Of a stretch of 64,000 nucleotides of DNA, positions 1 to 9,100 are shown piece by piece (within the stretch, counting starts at the first letter, position 1; every line of letters starts with the position of its first letter). The DNA lies in contig NZ_SMLG01000011.1 of assembly GCF_004349195.1 (NCBI RefSeq), forward strand, positions 62,001-126,000, written 5' to 3'. Position numbers and translations under genes: made by a program. The DNA is from Flavobacterium rhamnosiphilum (lineage in GTDB: Bacteria > Bacteroidota > Bacteroidia > Flavobacteriales > Flavobacteriaceae). Below the pieces are notes generated by a model. That model did not search any database, had not been told where the DNA came from, and was given only the letters and a program-made list of their open reading frames with translations.

Positions 1-1713
1 AGCTTTGATGTCTTTGATGTTCGAAGGATCTTGTGCGTGCCATCCCATGTCTAACAATCCAAAACTCAACTGGCGCATCGTTGCCATTCCTTCTTGAAAA
101 TTGGCACTTTCTTTTATTTTGTGAACTAATTCCATTGGAATCATTTCTCCAGTTTGATAATGATACGCAAATAAAGCTAAGGCTTCCGGTTCGTAGCACC
201 AGTTTTCTAAAATTTGACTTGGTAATTCCACAAAATCCCAATACACGGAAGTTCCGGATAAACTTGGATACGTTGTGTTGGCTAACATTCCGTGTAACGC
301 GTGACCAAATTCATGAAACAAAGTTGTTACTTCGTTAAAAGTTAATAAAGATGGTTTTGTTTCGGTAGGTTTCGTGAAATTGCATACAATAGAAATGTGC
401 GGTCTTTCGTTGATTTCTTTTTTTATGTATTGTGATTTAAAAGACGTCATCCAAGCACCGTTGCGTTTGCCTTTTCTTGGAAAGAAATCAGCATAAAAAA
501 CAGCAACAAGTTGGTCGTCTTCATCTTTTACTGCGTATGTTTTTACTTCTTCATGGTATTTATCGACTTCGAAAATTTCTTCGAAAGTGATTCCATATAG
601 TTTTTGCGCTACTGCAAAAGCACCGTCCAGAACTTTTTCTAATTGAAAATAAGGTTTTAATATTTCATCATCCAAATTGAATAATTGTTGTTTCAATTTT
701 TCCGAATAATATGCGCCGTCCCATTTTTCGAGTTGGTCAATTCCGTGTAACGCTGTTGCGAAAGCGGTCAATTGCGCAAATTCTTTCAAAGCTGCCGGTT
801 TGGCTTTTTCCAATAAGTCGTTCGAAAATGTTTTTACTTTCTCCGGGCTTTCTGCCATTCTTTCTTCAAGAACAAAATGAGCGTGAGTGGCATAACCTAA
901 AACTTGCGCTCGTTCAAAACGTAATTTTGCAATTTTCAGCACGATTTCCTGATTGTCAAATTCATTGTTTTGAAAACCTTTGGCGCCAAAAGCAATTGCC
1001 ATTTTCTTTCTCAATTCACGATTATCAGCATACGTCACAAACGGAACATAACTAGGATAATCCAATGTAAAAATCCAACCTTCTTTTTCTTGGCTTTTAG
1101 CCAAAGAATGAGAGGCTTCGATAGTTCCTTCCGGTAAGCCGGCTAAATCTTCTTTGTTTGTAATGTGCAATTGATACCCTTGCGTTTCAGCCAAAACATT
1201 TTCGCCAAACTGCAAACTCAATTTCGATAATTCTTTGTCGATTTCTCGTAATTGATTTTTTTTATCTTCCGGCAAATTGGCTCCGTTTCTGGAAAAACTT
1301 TTATATTTTTTATCCAAAAGCGTGGTTTGCTCCGGATTTAGATTCAGTTTTTCTCGTTGCTCATAAACTGTTTTTACTCTAGCAAATAAATCTGGATTAA
1401 GGCGAACGTCATTTCCAAATTCAGATAATAAAGGAGAAACTTCCTGAGCTATTTTTTGAATTTCATCATTTGTTTCTGCCGAATTCAAGTTGAAAAAGAT
1501 GCTTGAAATTCGGTCCAAAACATCTCCGCTGAACGCTAATGCTTCAATGGTGTTTTCGAAAGTGGGTTGTATAGGATTTCGTACAATGGCGTCAATTTCG
1601 GCTTTTGCTAATTCGATCCCTTTTTGAAAAGCAGGAAGAAAATCTTCGTTTTTAATTTTCGAAAAAGGCGCAGTATTGTACTTTGTATTGAAATGGTGGG
1701 TTAAGATGCTCAT
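1..1713 (-). CDS. M3 family metallopeptidase (peptidyl-dipeptidase Dcp / oligopeptidase A type), C-terminus cut by window edge
   Basis: This gene reads leftwards and runs off the window. The first 571 codons are present and open throughout; family members are about 680 residues, so roughly the last 100 are missing. The product is a zinc-dependent peptidase that trims oligopeptides. The zinc site HEFGH lies at residues 467-471, and a Glu near residue 496 in the FVELPSQ stretch is the expected third metal ligand. No signal peptide is visible at the start (MSILTHHFNT), so a cytoplasmic location is likely. The ATG at 1713 is the natural start and a TACATTTG promoter element lies about 40 bases upstream. 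Dcp and oligopeptidase A cannot be separated from this part alone. Confidence 0.93.
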   Translation of the reverse strand, partial: MSILTHHFNTKYNTAPFSKIKNEDFLPAFQKGIELAKAEIDAIVRNPIQPTFENTIEALAFSGDVLDRISSIFFNLNSAETNDEIQKIAQEVSPLLSEFGNDVRLNPDLFARVKTVYEQREKLNLNPEQTTLLDKKYKSFSRNGANLPEDKKNQLREIDKELSKLSLQFGENVLAETQGYQLHITNKEDLAGLPEGTIEASHSLAKSQEKEGWIFTLDYPSYVPFVTYADNRELRKKMAIAFGAKGFQNNEFDNQEIVLKIAKLRFERAQVLGYATHAHFVLEERMAESPEKVKTFSNDLLEKAKPAALKEFAQLTAFATALHGIDQLEKWDGAYYSEKLKQQLFNLDDEILKPYFQLEKVLDGAFAVAQKLYGITFEEIFEVDKYHEEVKTYAVKDEDDQLVAVFYADFFPRKGKRNGAWMTSFKSQYIKKEINERPHISIVCNFTKPTETKPSLLTFNEVTTLFHEFGHALHGMLANTTYPSLSGTSVYWDFVELPSQILENWCYEPEALALFAYHYQTGEMIPMELVHKIKESANFQEGMATMRQLSFGLLDMGWHAQDPSNIKDIKA

Positions 1714-1753
1714 TTGTATTTTTTAATAAAAAGAATTCGATGTTTAAAGATAA

Positions 1754-1761
1754 CAAATGTA
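1754..1761 (-). promoter_or_regulatory. Bacteroidota -7 promoter element for the M3 peptidase gene
   Basis: On the minus strand the sequence TACATTTG matches the Bacteroidota consensus TAnnTTTG and sits about 40 bases upstream of the ATG. No clear -33 box was assigned. Confidence 0.55.
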
Positions 1762-1940
1762 CGGATTTAATAAAAAAAATGAAGTTGATAAAGCAATTGA
1801 TTTGCTCCAAAATGGCACTGTTGATTGTGTTATTTAAATGTTATTTATTTCGTTTCGCAGTAATAAAGCCCTAAATTGTAAAAAAAGATTGGTTTCTGAA
1901 GAAACAAATCAAAAATAAGAAATAAATATTCAAAGAAAAT

Positions 1941-2612
1941 ATGAACTATCAAATTACAATAAATAGAGTCAATACTGTAGATGAAATTGAAGAATATTGG
2001 ACAAATGAGGATTACATTAAACTGCTTGAAAAATTCGATTATCCGGATGCTTCCGATGCGGATGCTTCCAGTTTAAGAGAGTTGCTTTTTATGGCAATTT
2101 CTGATTTTGAACCCAAAGAGGCTGCCGTGATTGTATTAGAATATAAATTGTCAGAAGATTTGAATGAAGGTCAAATCCAACAAATATCAAACGATATGTT
2201 TTTGGATAAAGTGTGTGAAGAATATCCTGAGATAGGTTTGCATTCGACTTTATTTCATATCAATCAATTGCTTTTTAAAGCCTATAATGGTAAATTCCCG
2301 AACGCAAAAGCAACAATTATAGCGGTTACAATTGCACCATTAGAAAGTGAAAATGAGATGCAGTTGACCAAAGAGAATGTACTGAAATTATTAAGCAAAG
2401 GATTGTCTGATAGTAATCTTATTAAAAGACTGTTTGATAATGCGATGAATGAAAATGCGCCTTTTCCAGAAGCTGAGGATGTTTTATGGGATTTGACAAC
2501 TACGGATAATCTAAATTATACAATCACTACTTCGGAGTATTGGTTGAATAAAGAAGATATAATCGCTTCGGAATTTGAAGGGGTTTTAGAAATAGCAGAA
2601 AATGTGGAGTAA
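1941..2612 (+). CDS. hypothetical protein
   Basis: A 223-residue protein with no signal peptide or membrane segment, acidic overall. It is not recognised as a known domain family. It contains mixed helical stretches (for example FPNAKATIIAVTIAP, roughly residues 118-132) and ends EIAENVE. It begins at an ATG preceded by an A-rich stretch typical of this genome. It stands alone: the peptidase upstream is divergent and purE downstream is convergent, separated by a shared hairpin terminator. Codon use resembles its neighbours, so there is no sign of transfer. Confidence 0.75.
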   Translation: MNYQITINRVNTVDEIEEYWTNEDYIKLLEKFDYPDASDADASSLRELLFMAISDFEPKEAAVIVLEYKLSEDLNEGQIQQISNDMFLDKVCEEYPEIGLHSTLFHINQLLFKAYNGKFPNAKATIIAVTIAPLESENEMQLTKENVLKLLSKGLSDSNLIKRLFDNAMNENAPFPEAEDVLWDLTTTDNLNYTITTSEYWLNKEDIIASEFEGVLEIAENVE

Positions 2613-2632
2613 ATAAATTCATGATTTAAAAC

Positions 2633-2660
2633 AAGAAAGCTCCTTTATGGAGCTTTTCTT
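2633..2660. terminator. bidirectional intrinsic terminator between the unknown gene and purE
   Basis: The arms AAAGCTCC and GGAGCTTT flank a TTTAT loop, with A-rich sequence on the left and T-rich sequence on the right. It can therefore end transcription from both convergent genes. It abuts the purE stop codon. Confidence 0.75.
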
Positions 2661-3142
2661 TATTTCTTTAGGCTTTCGGAAGCTATGTTAACCGCTTCTT
2701 TCAATCCTGTTTTATACTTAATTATTTTTTCCATCACACTTTTGTCGTGGCTTCCTATGATTTGAGCGGCAAGAATCCCCGCATTTTTGGAGCCATTTAA
2801 AGCTACTGTTGCTACAGGAACTCCGCCTGGCATTTGTAGAATAGACAAAACACTATCCCAGCCATCGATTGAATTACTGGATTTTACAGGAACCCCAATA
2901 ACAGGTAATGGTGACATCGAAGCAACCATTCCTGGTAAATGTGCAGCACCGCCAGCGCCGGCAATAATTACCGAAATACCACGGGTGTGCGCATTTTTAC
3001 TGAAATCAAACAATTTTTCGGGTGTTCTGTGCGCCGATACAATATCGACTTCTATTTCTATATCGAATGCTTTTAGGATGTCTATGGCTTCTTGCATTAC
3101 GGGCATGTCAGAAATGCTTCCCATGATTACGGCTACTTTCAT
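2660..3142 (-). CDS. purE: 5-(carboxyamino)imidazole ribonucleotide mutase PurE
   Basis: A 160-residue class I PurE, the usual length. It converts N5-CAIR to CAIR in de novo purine synthesis and acts with PurK, which is encoded just upstream. Signature segments are MGSISDMPVM near the N-terminus (substrate phosphate loop), SAHRTPE around residue 40 (catalytic His), and the GAGGAAHLPGM loop around residues 62-72. It follows purK after a 108-base AT-rich gap on the same strand, so the two probably form a transcription unit read from the purK promoter. Confidence 0.97.
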   Translation of the reverse strand: MKVAVIMGSISDMPVMQEAIDILKAFDIEIEVDIVSAHRTPEKLFDFSKNAHTRGISVIIAGAGGAAHLPGMVASMSPLPVIGVPVKSSNSIDGWDSVLSILQMPGGVPVATVALNGSKNAGILAAQIIGSHDKSVMEKIIKYKTGLKEAVNIASESLKK

Positions 3143-3250
3143 TATTTTTTATTTTTTATTTAAAGATTTAAGTATTTAAAGATTTTTTGAGAAACTCAAT
3201 TTAGTTGGTGTTCTGAATTTTTCAATCTTTTAATTTTTTCAATCTTTTAA

Positions 3251-4402
3251 TTAACTTATTACTCTTATTGTATTCTTTACATCTTCAGCTATTCTTCGAG
3301 CTTCGTTGATGTCCTGATTTACTATCGTTACATGCCCCATTTTTCTAAAAGGACGTGTCTGTTTTTTGCCATAAATGTGAGGTGTAACACCATTCCAACC
3401 TAATATTTTTTCAATATTTTGATACACTACATCTCCGGAAAAACCTTCTTCACCCGAGAGATTTACCATAATTCCAGCTACTTTACTGTCAGTATTTCCC
3501 AAAGGTAAATTAAGAATCGCACGCAAATGATTTTCGAATTGCGAAGTATAACTGGCTTCAATTGAATAATGTCCTGAATTGTGCGGGCGAGGAGCGACTT
3601 CGTTCACGAGGATTTCATCGTCTTCGGTTTGAAACATTTCAACGGCTAATAAGCCAACATGATTGAACATTTTTGAAACATTCAGGGCGATTGCTCTTGC
3701 TTTTTCAGCAACTTTTTCGTCAATTCGAGCAGGACAGATCACATATTCAACTTGGTTAGCTTCCGGATGAAACTCCATTTCTACTACAGGATAGGTTTTT
3801 ATTTCACCTGATGGATTGCGACAAACGATAACGGCCAATTCATTTTTGAAAGGAACCATTTCTTCGGCAATACATTCTACATTGGCTAAATTATCTAAAT
3901 CCGAGATTTGTCGAATGACTTTAACGCCATTCCCATCATAGCCAAATTCTGTACATTTCCATACAAACGGAAGTTTTGTTTTAGAATCCAAGATGTCAAC
4001 AATTAGACTTTTTAGATTTTCAAATCGCTTGTAATTAGCTGTTGGAATAGCATGTTGAATATAAAAATCTTTCTGAATTCCTTTATTTTGAATCAATTTC
4101 AAAGTTTTAGGGGAAGGATACACTTTTACTCCTTCTTCCTCGAGTTTTACTAAAGCTTCAAGATTTACCAATTCGATTTCGAAAGTTAAAACATCAACCT
4201 TTTTGCCAAAATTATACACCGTTTCAAAATCCATCAAATCGCCTTTGAAGAATTGATTGCAGGCTATTTTGCATGGTGCTTCATCACTTGGATCAAGAAC
4301 ATAAGTTTGTATGTCGAATTTTCGGGTGTCAAACAACAGCATTTTGCCCAGTTGTCCTCCGCCGAGAATTCCCAATTTAAAATCAGAAGAAAAATAATTC
4401 AT
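3251..4402 (-). CDS. purK: 5-(carboxyamino)imidazole ribonucleotide synthase PurK
   Basis: An ATP-grasp enzyme that carboxylates aminoimidazole ribonucleotide with ATP and bicarbonate, supplying N5-CAIR to PurE. The N-terminal dinucleotide-like motif KLGILGGGQLGKML begins near residue 8. The ATP-grasp core follows (WKCTEFGYDGNGV, then EEMVPFKNELAVIV), and NEVAPRPHNSGHYSIEA marks the metal and phosphate-binding end. The frame stays open 39 bases further upstream to a TTG, but that extension runs through a promoter element, so the ATG giving MNYFSSDFKLG is preferred (383 residues). The downstream partner is purE. Confidence 0.96.
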   Translation of the reverse strand: MNYFSSDFKLGILGGGQLGKMLLFDTRKFDIQTYVLDPSDEAPCKIACNQFFKGDLMDFETVYNFGKKVDVLTFEIELVNLEALVKLEEEGVKVYPSPKTLKLIQNKGIQKDFYIQHAIPTANYKRFENLKSLIVDILDSKTKLPFVWKCTEFGYDGNGVKVIRQISDLDNLANVECIAEEMVPFKNELAVIVCRNPSGEIKTYPVVEMEFHPEANQVEYVICPARIDEKVAEKARAIALNVSKMFNHVGLLAVEMFQTEDDEILVNEVAPRPHNSGHYSIEASYTSQFENHLRAILNLPLGNTDSKVAGIMVNLSGEEGFSGDVVYQNIEKILGWNGVTPHIYGKKQTRPFRKMGHVTIVNQDINEARRIAEDVKNTIRVIS

Positions 4403-4418
4403 TGTGTAGTAATTTGTG

Positions 4419-4426
4419 CAAAGATA
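4419..4426 (-). promoter_or_regulatory. -7 promoter element for purK-purE
   Basis: TATCTTTG on the minus strand, about 16 bases upstream of the purK ATG, matches TAnnTTTG. A TTG box lies about 18 bases further upstream. Confidence 0.65.
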
Positions 4427-4874
4427 ATTGATAAAAAACAAATGCCAATTTATTGTTTGTTGATTTGAGTTGGTTAGTGGTATTTTTCAAATTTGAAGGT
4501 AATAATGATATACTCGAGATGCATTTATGGATTAATGGATAAACAGGTGTTTTTACCTGCTTTAGGTTGTTAATTTTCCTTTAGTTTAGCAGACTGATTT
4601 GAGCCAGTTATTGGGTAAAATAAGTCGATTGTTGCTTATTGTATTTGTTAAAGCTTGGTTTTAAAACAAATTAAAAATTAGAAACCAATTAAAAAAGAGC
4701 AAGAAAAGTATTTGTTGTTGCTTCGATCTTGAAAATCGGAAATAGAGACATGTCTAAGTTGGTTTGCTTGCTAAGTTTTTGATTTTAGTGTGATTAACTT
4801 TTAATGTGTAGGTTTATGTTGATAAATAATTTTACATTTGATTTGATTTTTAAAATAACTAAATCGTTATATAC
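4427..4874. other. 448-base intergenic region with no recognised gene
   Basis: AT-rich DNA between the divergent purK and AraC-type genes. I see no open frame of note, no RNA gene and no convincing TAnnTTTG box for the AraC-type gene. Poly-A/T runs are frequent. Confidence 0.6.
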
Positions 4875-5954
4875 ATGACCTTAAATAATTGGCCTAAACA
4901 CATTCAAAAATATCTATTCCTTCTCAAGGATGGCTTTCTTGAATTACCCTATTTGTCCAATTCCCCACAAGCCATGTTGGATAGTTTAGTAAAATTACCG
5001 GTAACCCATCATAAAACTTTGCAACAATCCATTTATTTGAACAATGCTTTCTGTAAAGGGGTAATGCGCTATCGCGAAATGGAAGACGGCTTTTGGCTTT
5101 TGGCAACAGATATAAACATCAAAGAAAATATCATCGCTAAAGCAGTTTATGATGAAAATCAATTAAGGGATTATTATTTCCTGTCATTTTCTGTATTTGA
5201 ATATAAATATCCTTTTAAAAATTCAAATGACATTACGCTTCTAAGTACGTGTTGGACTTTTTACAAACCCGGAACCGAAGTGGCTACCTATTTTTATAAG
5301 GGTACGACAGGTACTTTTTTTAATCTTGCCATTAGTAAAGAATGGGCTGATAAAAATATTCTGTCTAAAAAATTTCCTCAAAAAGAGGCTGTTGAAGATT
5401 TTTTCAACACTAAAAAAGGTTTTTATACTTGGTTAGACATCGCTCCAAAAGCGCATGGTTTGGCCAAAAAAACATCAAAAATTTTAGAAACCGAAAGTGA
5501 AGGTCAATTTAATACTGTAGATTTAAAAAAACAGTGTATGAAATTGATTGCTGCATTTTTTGATAATTCTTTTGAAGACAACCGCATTTTAGATAATGTT
5601 TCGTTAAACAATTTAGATTACTATAACGTTGCCAAGGCCGAGAAAATGATTTTGCACCATTTGCATCTTCCGTTCTTAGGTATCGAGAGTATTGCTGCTC
5701 ATGTAGAGATTTCGCCCACAAAATTAAAGTCTGATTTCAAAACGGTGTTTGGGTTTTCTATGTTGAAATATCACAAAGAAAAAAACATGTTATTGGCGAT
5801 GCAACTGATTATAAATTCGGACATTCCAATTCAAGATATTGCAGCAGTGACGGGTCATGAATGCGGCAGTAAATTTGCCGCCAATTTTAAAAAACGCTTT
5901 GGTAAACTTCCGTCTGAAGCGCGACTTTTTTCAGAAGTAAAAGAAGCGGTGTAA
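4875..5954 (+). CDS. AraC family transcriptional regulator
   Basis: A 359-residue protein with a C-terminal AraC/XylS DNA-binding domain at about residues 255-350. Two helix-turn-helix segments are visible: GIESIAAHVEISPTKLKSDF and IQDIAAVTGHECGSKFAANF, followed by the usual KRFGKLPSEAR ending. The N-terminal 240 residues are a Bacteroidota-type sensing region of unknown ligand. No membrane segment is present, so it is cytoplasmic. It lies 228 bases upstream of the giant HYR surface protein on the same strand; it may regulate it, but that is only inferred from position. Confidence 0.9.
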   Translation: MTLNNWPKHIQKYLFLLKDGFLELPYLSNSPQAMLDSLVKLPVTHHKTLQQSIYLNNAFCKGVMRYREMEDGFWLLATDINIKENIIAKAVYDENQLRDYYFLSFSVFEYKYPFKNSNDITLLSTCWTFYKPGTEVATYFYKGTTGTFFNLAISKEWADKNILSKKFPQKEAVEDFFNTKKGFYTWLDIAPKAHGLAKKTSKILETESEGQFNTVDLKKQCMKLIAAFFDNSFEDNRILDNVSLNNLDYYNVAKAEKMILHHLHLPFLGIESIAAHVEISPTKLKSDFKTVFGFSMLKYHKEKNMLLAMQLIINSDIPIQDIAAVTGHECGSKFAANFKKRFGKLPSEARLFSEVKEAV

Positions 5955-6182
5955 TGCTTTTTTTTGTCTTTTTTCGGGACTGTATCTCTGATTTTAATCA
6001 AATTTTTTAGAATCCTTTTTTGAATTTTAAAATAATAATAAGTTGATTGTCATGTGTTTAAAGTCAAAAGGTAAATTATGATCTACTTTGTTTTTAAGAA
6101 AAAACACGGTCTGTCCTAATGGGCTATTCAATCCTTTTTTTTCCTTTTATTTTTGCTTCCAAATAAATCTAAACAAACCAGT

Positions 6183-9100
6183 ATGAAATTAAAACTACTC
6201 TTTATTACGAGTGTCTTTTGTGTTTTTAATGCAATGAACGCTCAAAGTGGAGATCCCTCCGTTTTTGGCGATAATGTATGGAATGTATATGCCTATAATT
6301 CCACCGACAGTACTTTTCCTGTAAGTAATTATGCGGGATTTTACACAGAATCTAATTTGTCATTTGACACACAGGCAAGATGGAATCAGAATAATAGTCC
6401 ATCTGATGCCTCTGGTTATACAGGAAATGCTGTAGGTAATGACAACCATTCTTATGCCGCTAAACGCACAGGGTTTACTCCGGGGTATTATGCGATTGAT
6501 ATTCCTAGCCATGATGATGGTGCGTATTTATTTGTTAATGGTGTGCAAGTCTGGAATCATATCAGTTGCTGTGATAGTCATTCAGGTGTTTGGAAAGGTA
6601 CCCTTGACGGCGATTCTACCCTTGAATTTAGAGTAATGGATACTGGAGGAGGTGGGTCTCATGGCAGCATTAAAGTTGCTATGGTAACAATTAATGCAGT
6701 TGTTGCCCCCTTTTCGTCTTCTTCATGCGAAACAACCGTTACCATAACAGCTACCGGAGGAATGTCTCCATATACCGGGACTGGTGTATTTACTGTTAGT
6801 CCAGGAACCCACAATTATACCGTTTCTGATGATTCTGGAGCGACATCCAGCACCAGTGTTGAGGTTAAGGACGATAGTAAACCAACTGTTATTACTCAGA
6901 ATATAATAGTTAATTTGGATGCAAATGGTCAAGCGACTGTAACGCCAGCGATGATCAATTATAATTCGACGGACAATTGCGGTATCACAGGTATGAGTTT
7001 AGACAAAACGACTTTCACTTGCTCTGATATTGGGGATGTTTCTGCACAACCTGTGGCATTTACAAATGTAGGTGCCGCTTCTCAAAATATACATTCTTGG
7101 GGTGGTGGATACAATCCCAATACGAATGAATTTTGGTATCCAGCGTGGTCAGGGTCAACAATCTATAAATATGATGCTTCACATAATGCTACCGGAAGTT
7201 TTAATGCTCCAGTATCGCAGATTATGCAGTTGTGGATGGATAAATCAAGTTCGGATTATTACACGGCGAATTGGAGTTATAACACAATTAAGAGGATAAG
7301 CGGGAGTACTGTTGTTTGGTCCTATAATTTAGGCACAACAGCTTCGTCTGTGACCACTAGTGATTTGTACGTGTTTGCAACGAGCCCCTCTACAAATACT
7401 ATTGTCGTATTGGATAAAACTACCGGAGCTTTTGTGAAAAATATTAATCTACCGGGAACCATTAATACATATGGTGGTTTGGTGTATGCCAATGGGATTA
7501 TTTATGTTTCAGGTGTTGCTAATGGTGGTTTCTCAACTGTCCCTTATGCTTGGAATGCTATTCATGCGTTTGATGCCGGCACGGGCGCCTATATCAGCTC
7601 TGTCGCGACTGCTCAAAATTGTTTCAACACCGCTTTTGACGGAGAGACTATTTGGATATCTGATTCTAGCTCAGGTTCAATTACAATTAATGGGTATAAA
7701 ATTTCTAATGGAAATGTGAAGTTGACCGTTACGGATGCGGCCGGAAACACCGCTACAAAAACGGCAAAAGTAATAGTAAAAGACATTACGGCTCCTGTCA
7801 TTACTACCGATGGCGATAAAAATGTAACTACTGATTTGAATGTTTGCGGAGCAAGCGTAGTTGTTTCTGCATCTGCGACAGATAATTGTACTGTTGACGC
7901 ACCAACTGGCGTTCGAAGCGATGACTTGGCATTGGATGCAGTTTACCCAGTGGGAACCACAACGATTACTTGGAATACAAGTGATATTAATGGAAATGCA
8001 GCAGTTGATGTTGTGCAAACCGTTATCGTAACGGATAATCAACTTCCTGTGATTACTTTCAATGGAGATAAAAATGTAGATGTAGATGCAGATGTTTGCG
8101 GAGCAAGCGTACTTGTTTCTGCATCTGCCACAGATAATTGTACTCTTGGTGCATTAACAGGCGTTCGAAGTGATGCATTGGCATTGGATGCCCTTTATCC
8201 AATAGGAACTACAACTATTACTTGGAATGTATTAGATGTTAACAATAATGCAGGAGTCGAAGTTATCCAAACCGTTATCGTAACAGATAATCAACTTCCT
8301 GTGATTACTTTCAATGGAGATAAAAATGTAGATGTAGATGCAGATGTTTGCGGAGCAAGCGTACTTGTTTCTGCATCTGCCACAGATAATTGTACTCTTG
8401 GTGCATTAACAGGCGTTCGAAGTGATGCATTGGCATTGGATGCCCTTTATCCAATAGGAACTACAACTATTACTTGGAATGTATTAGATGTTAACAATAA
8501 TGCAGGAGTCGAAGTTATCCAAACCGTTATCGTAACAGATAATCAACTTCCTGTGATTACTTTCAATGGAGATAAAAATGTAGATGTAGATGCGGATGTT
8601 TGCGGAGCAAGCGTACTTGTTTCTGCATCTGCGACAGATAATTGTACTCTTGGAGCATTAACAGGCGTTCGAAGTGATGCATTGGCATTAGATGCCCTTT
8701 ATCCAATAGGAACTACAATTATTACTTGGAATGTATTAGATGTTAACAATAATGCAGCAGCTGAAGTTATCCAAACCGTTATCGTAACAGATAATCAACT
8801 TCCTGTGATTACTGCTAACGGAGATAAAAATGTTACTACTGATTTAAATGTTTGTGGAGCAACTGTAGTTGTTTCTGCATCTGCGACAGATAATTGTACT
8901 CTTGGTGCACTAACAGGCGTTCGAAGTGATGCATTGGCATTGAATGCCCTTTATCCAAAAGGAACCACAACAATCACTTGGAATGTAAGCGACGCTAATG
9001 GAAATGCGGCAGCGGCAGTAATTCAGAAAGTAACGGTAGTAGATGCGCAAAAGCCAACGATAACGACATTATCAGCAATAAATGTCAATGCAGATGCGGG

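Noticed and set aside
2787-3179. Plus-strand open frame opposite purE
   Set aside because: It is an antisense shadow of a strongly conserved gene.
4403-4441. Longer purK start at an upstream TTG
   Set aside because: The added residues run across a good -7 promoter box and are not like other PurK N-termini.
7677-8042. Open frames antisense to the HYR-repeat gene, and similar ones opposite the macroglobulin and SusC genes
   Set aside because: They are mirror frames of long, clearly conserved genes; their products have no recognisable motifs and no start context.
7791-9050. Regular repeats considered as a CRISPR array
   Set aside because: The period is 252 bases, the whole unit is coding in one frame, and there are no short repeats with unique spacers or cas genes.
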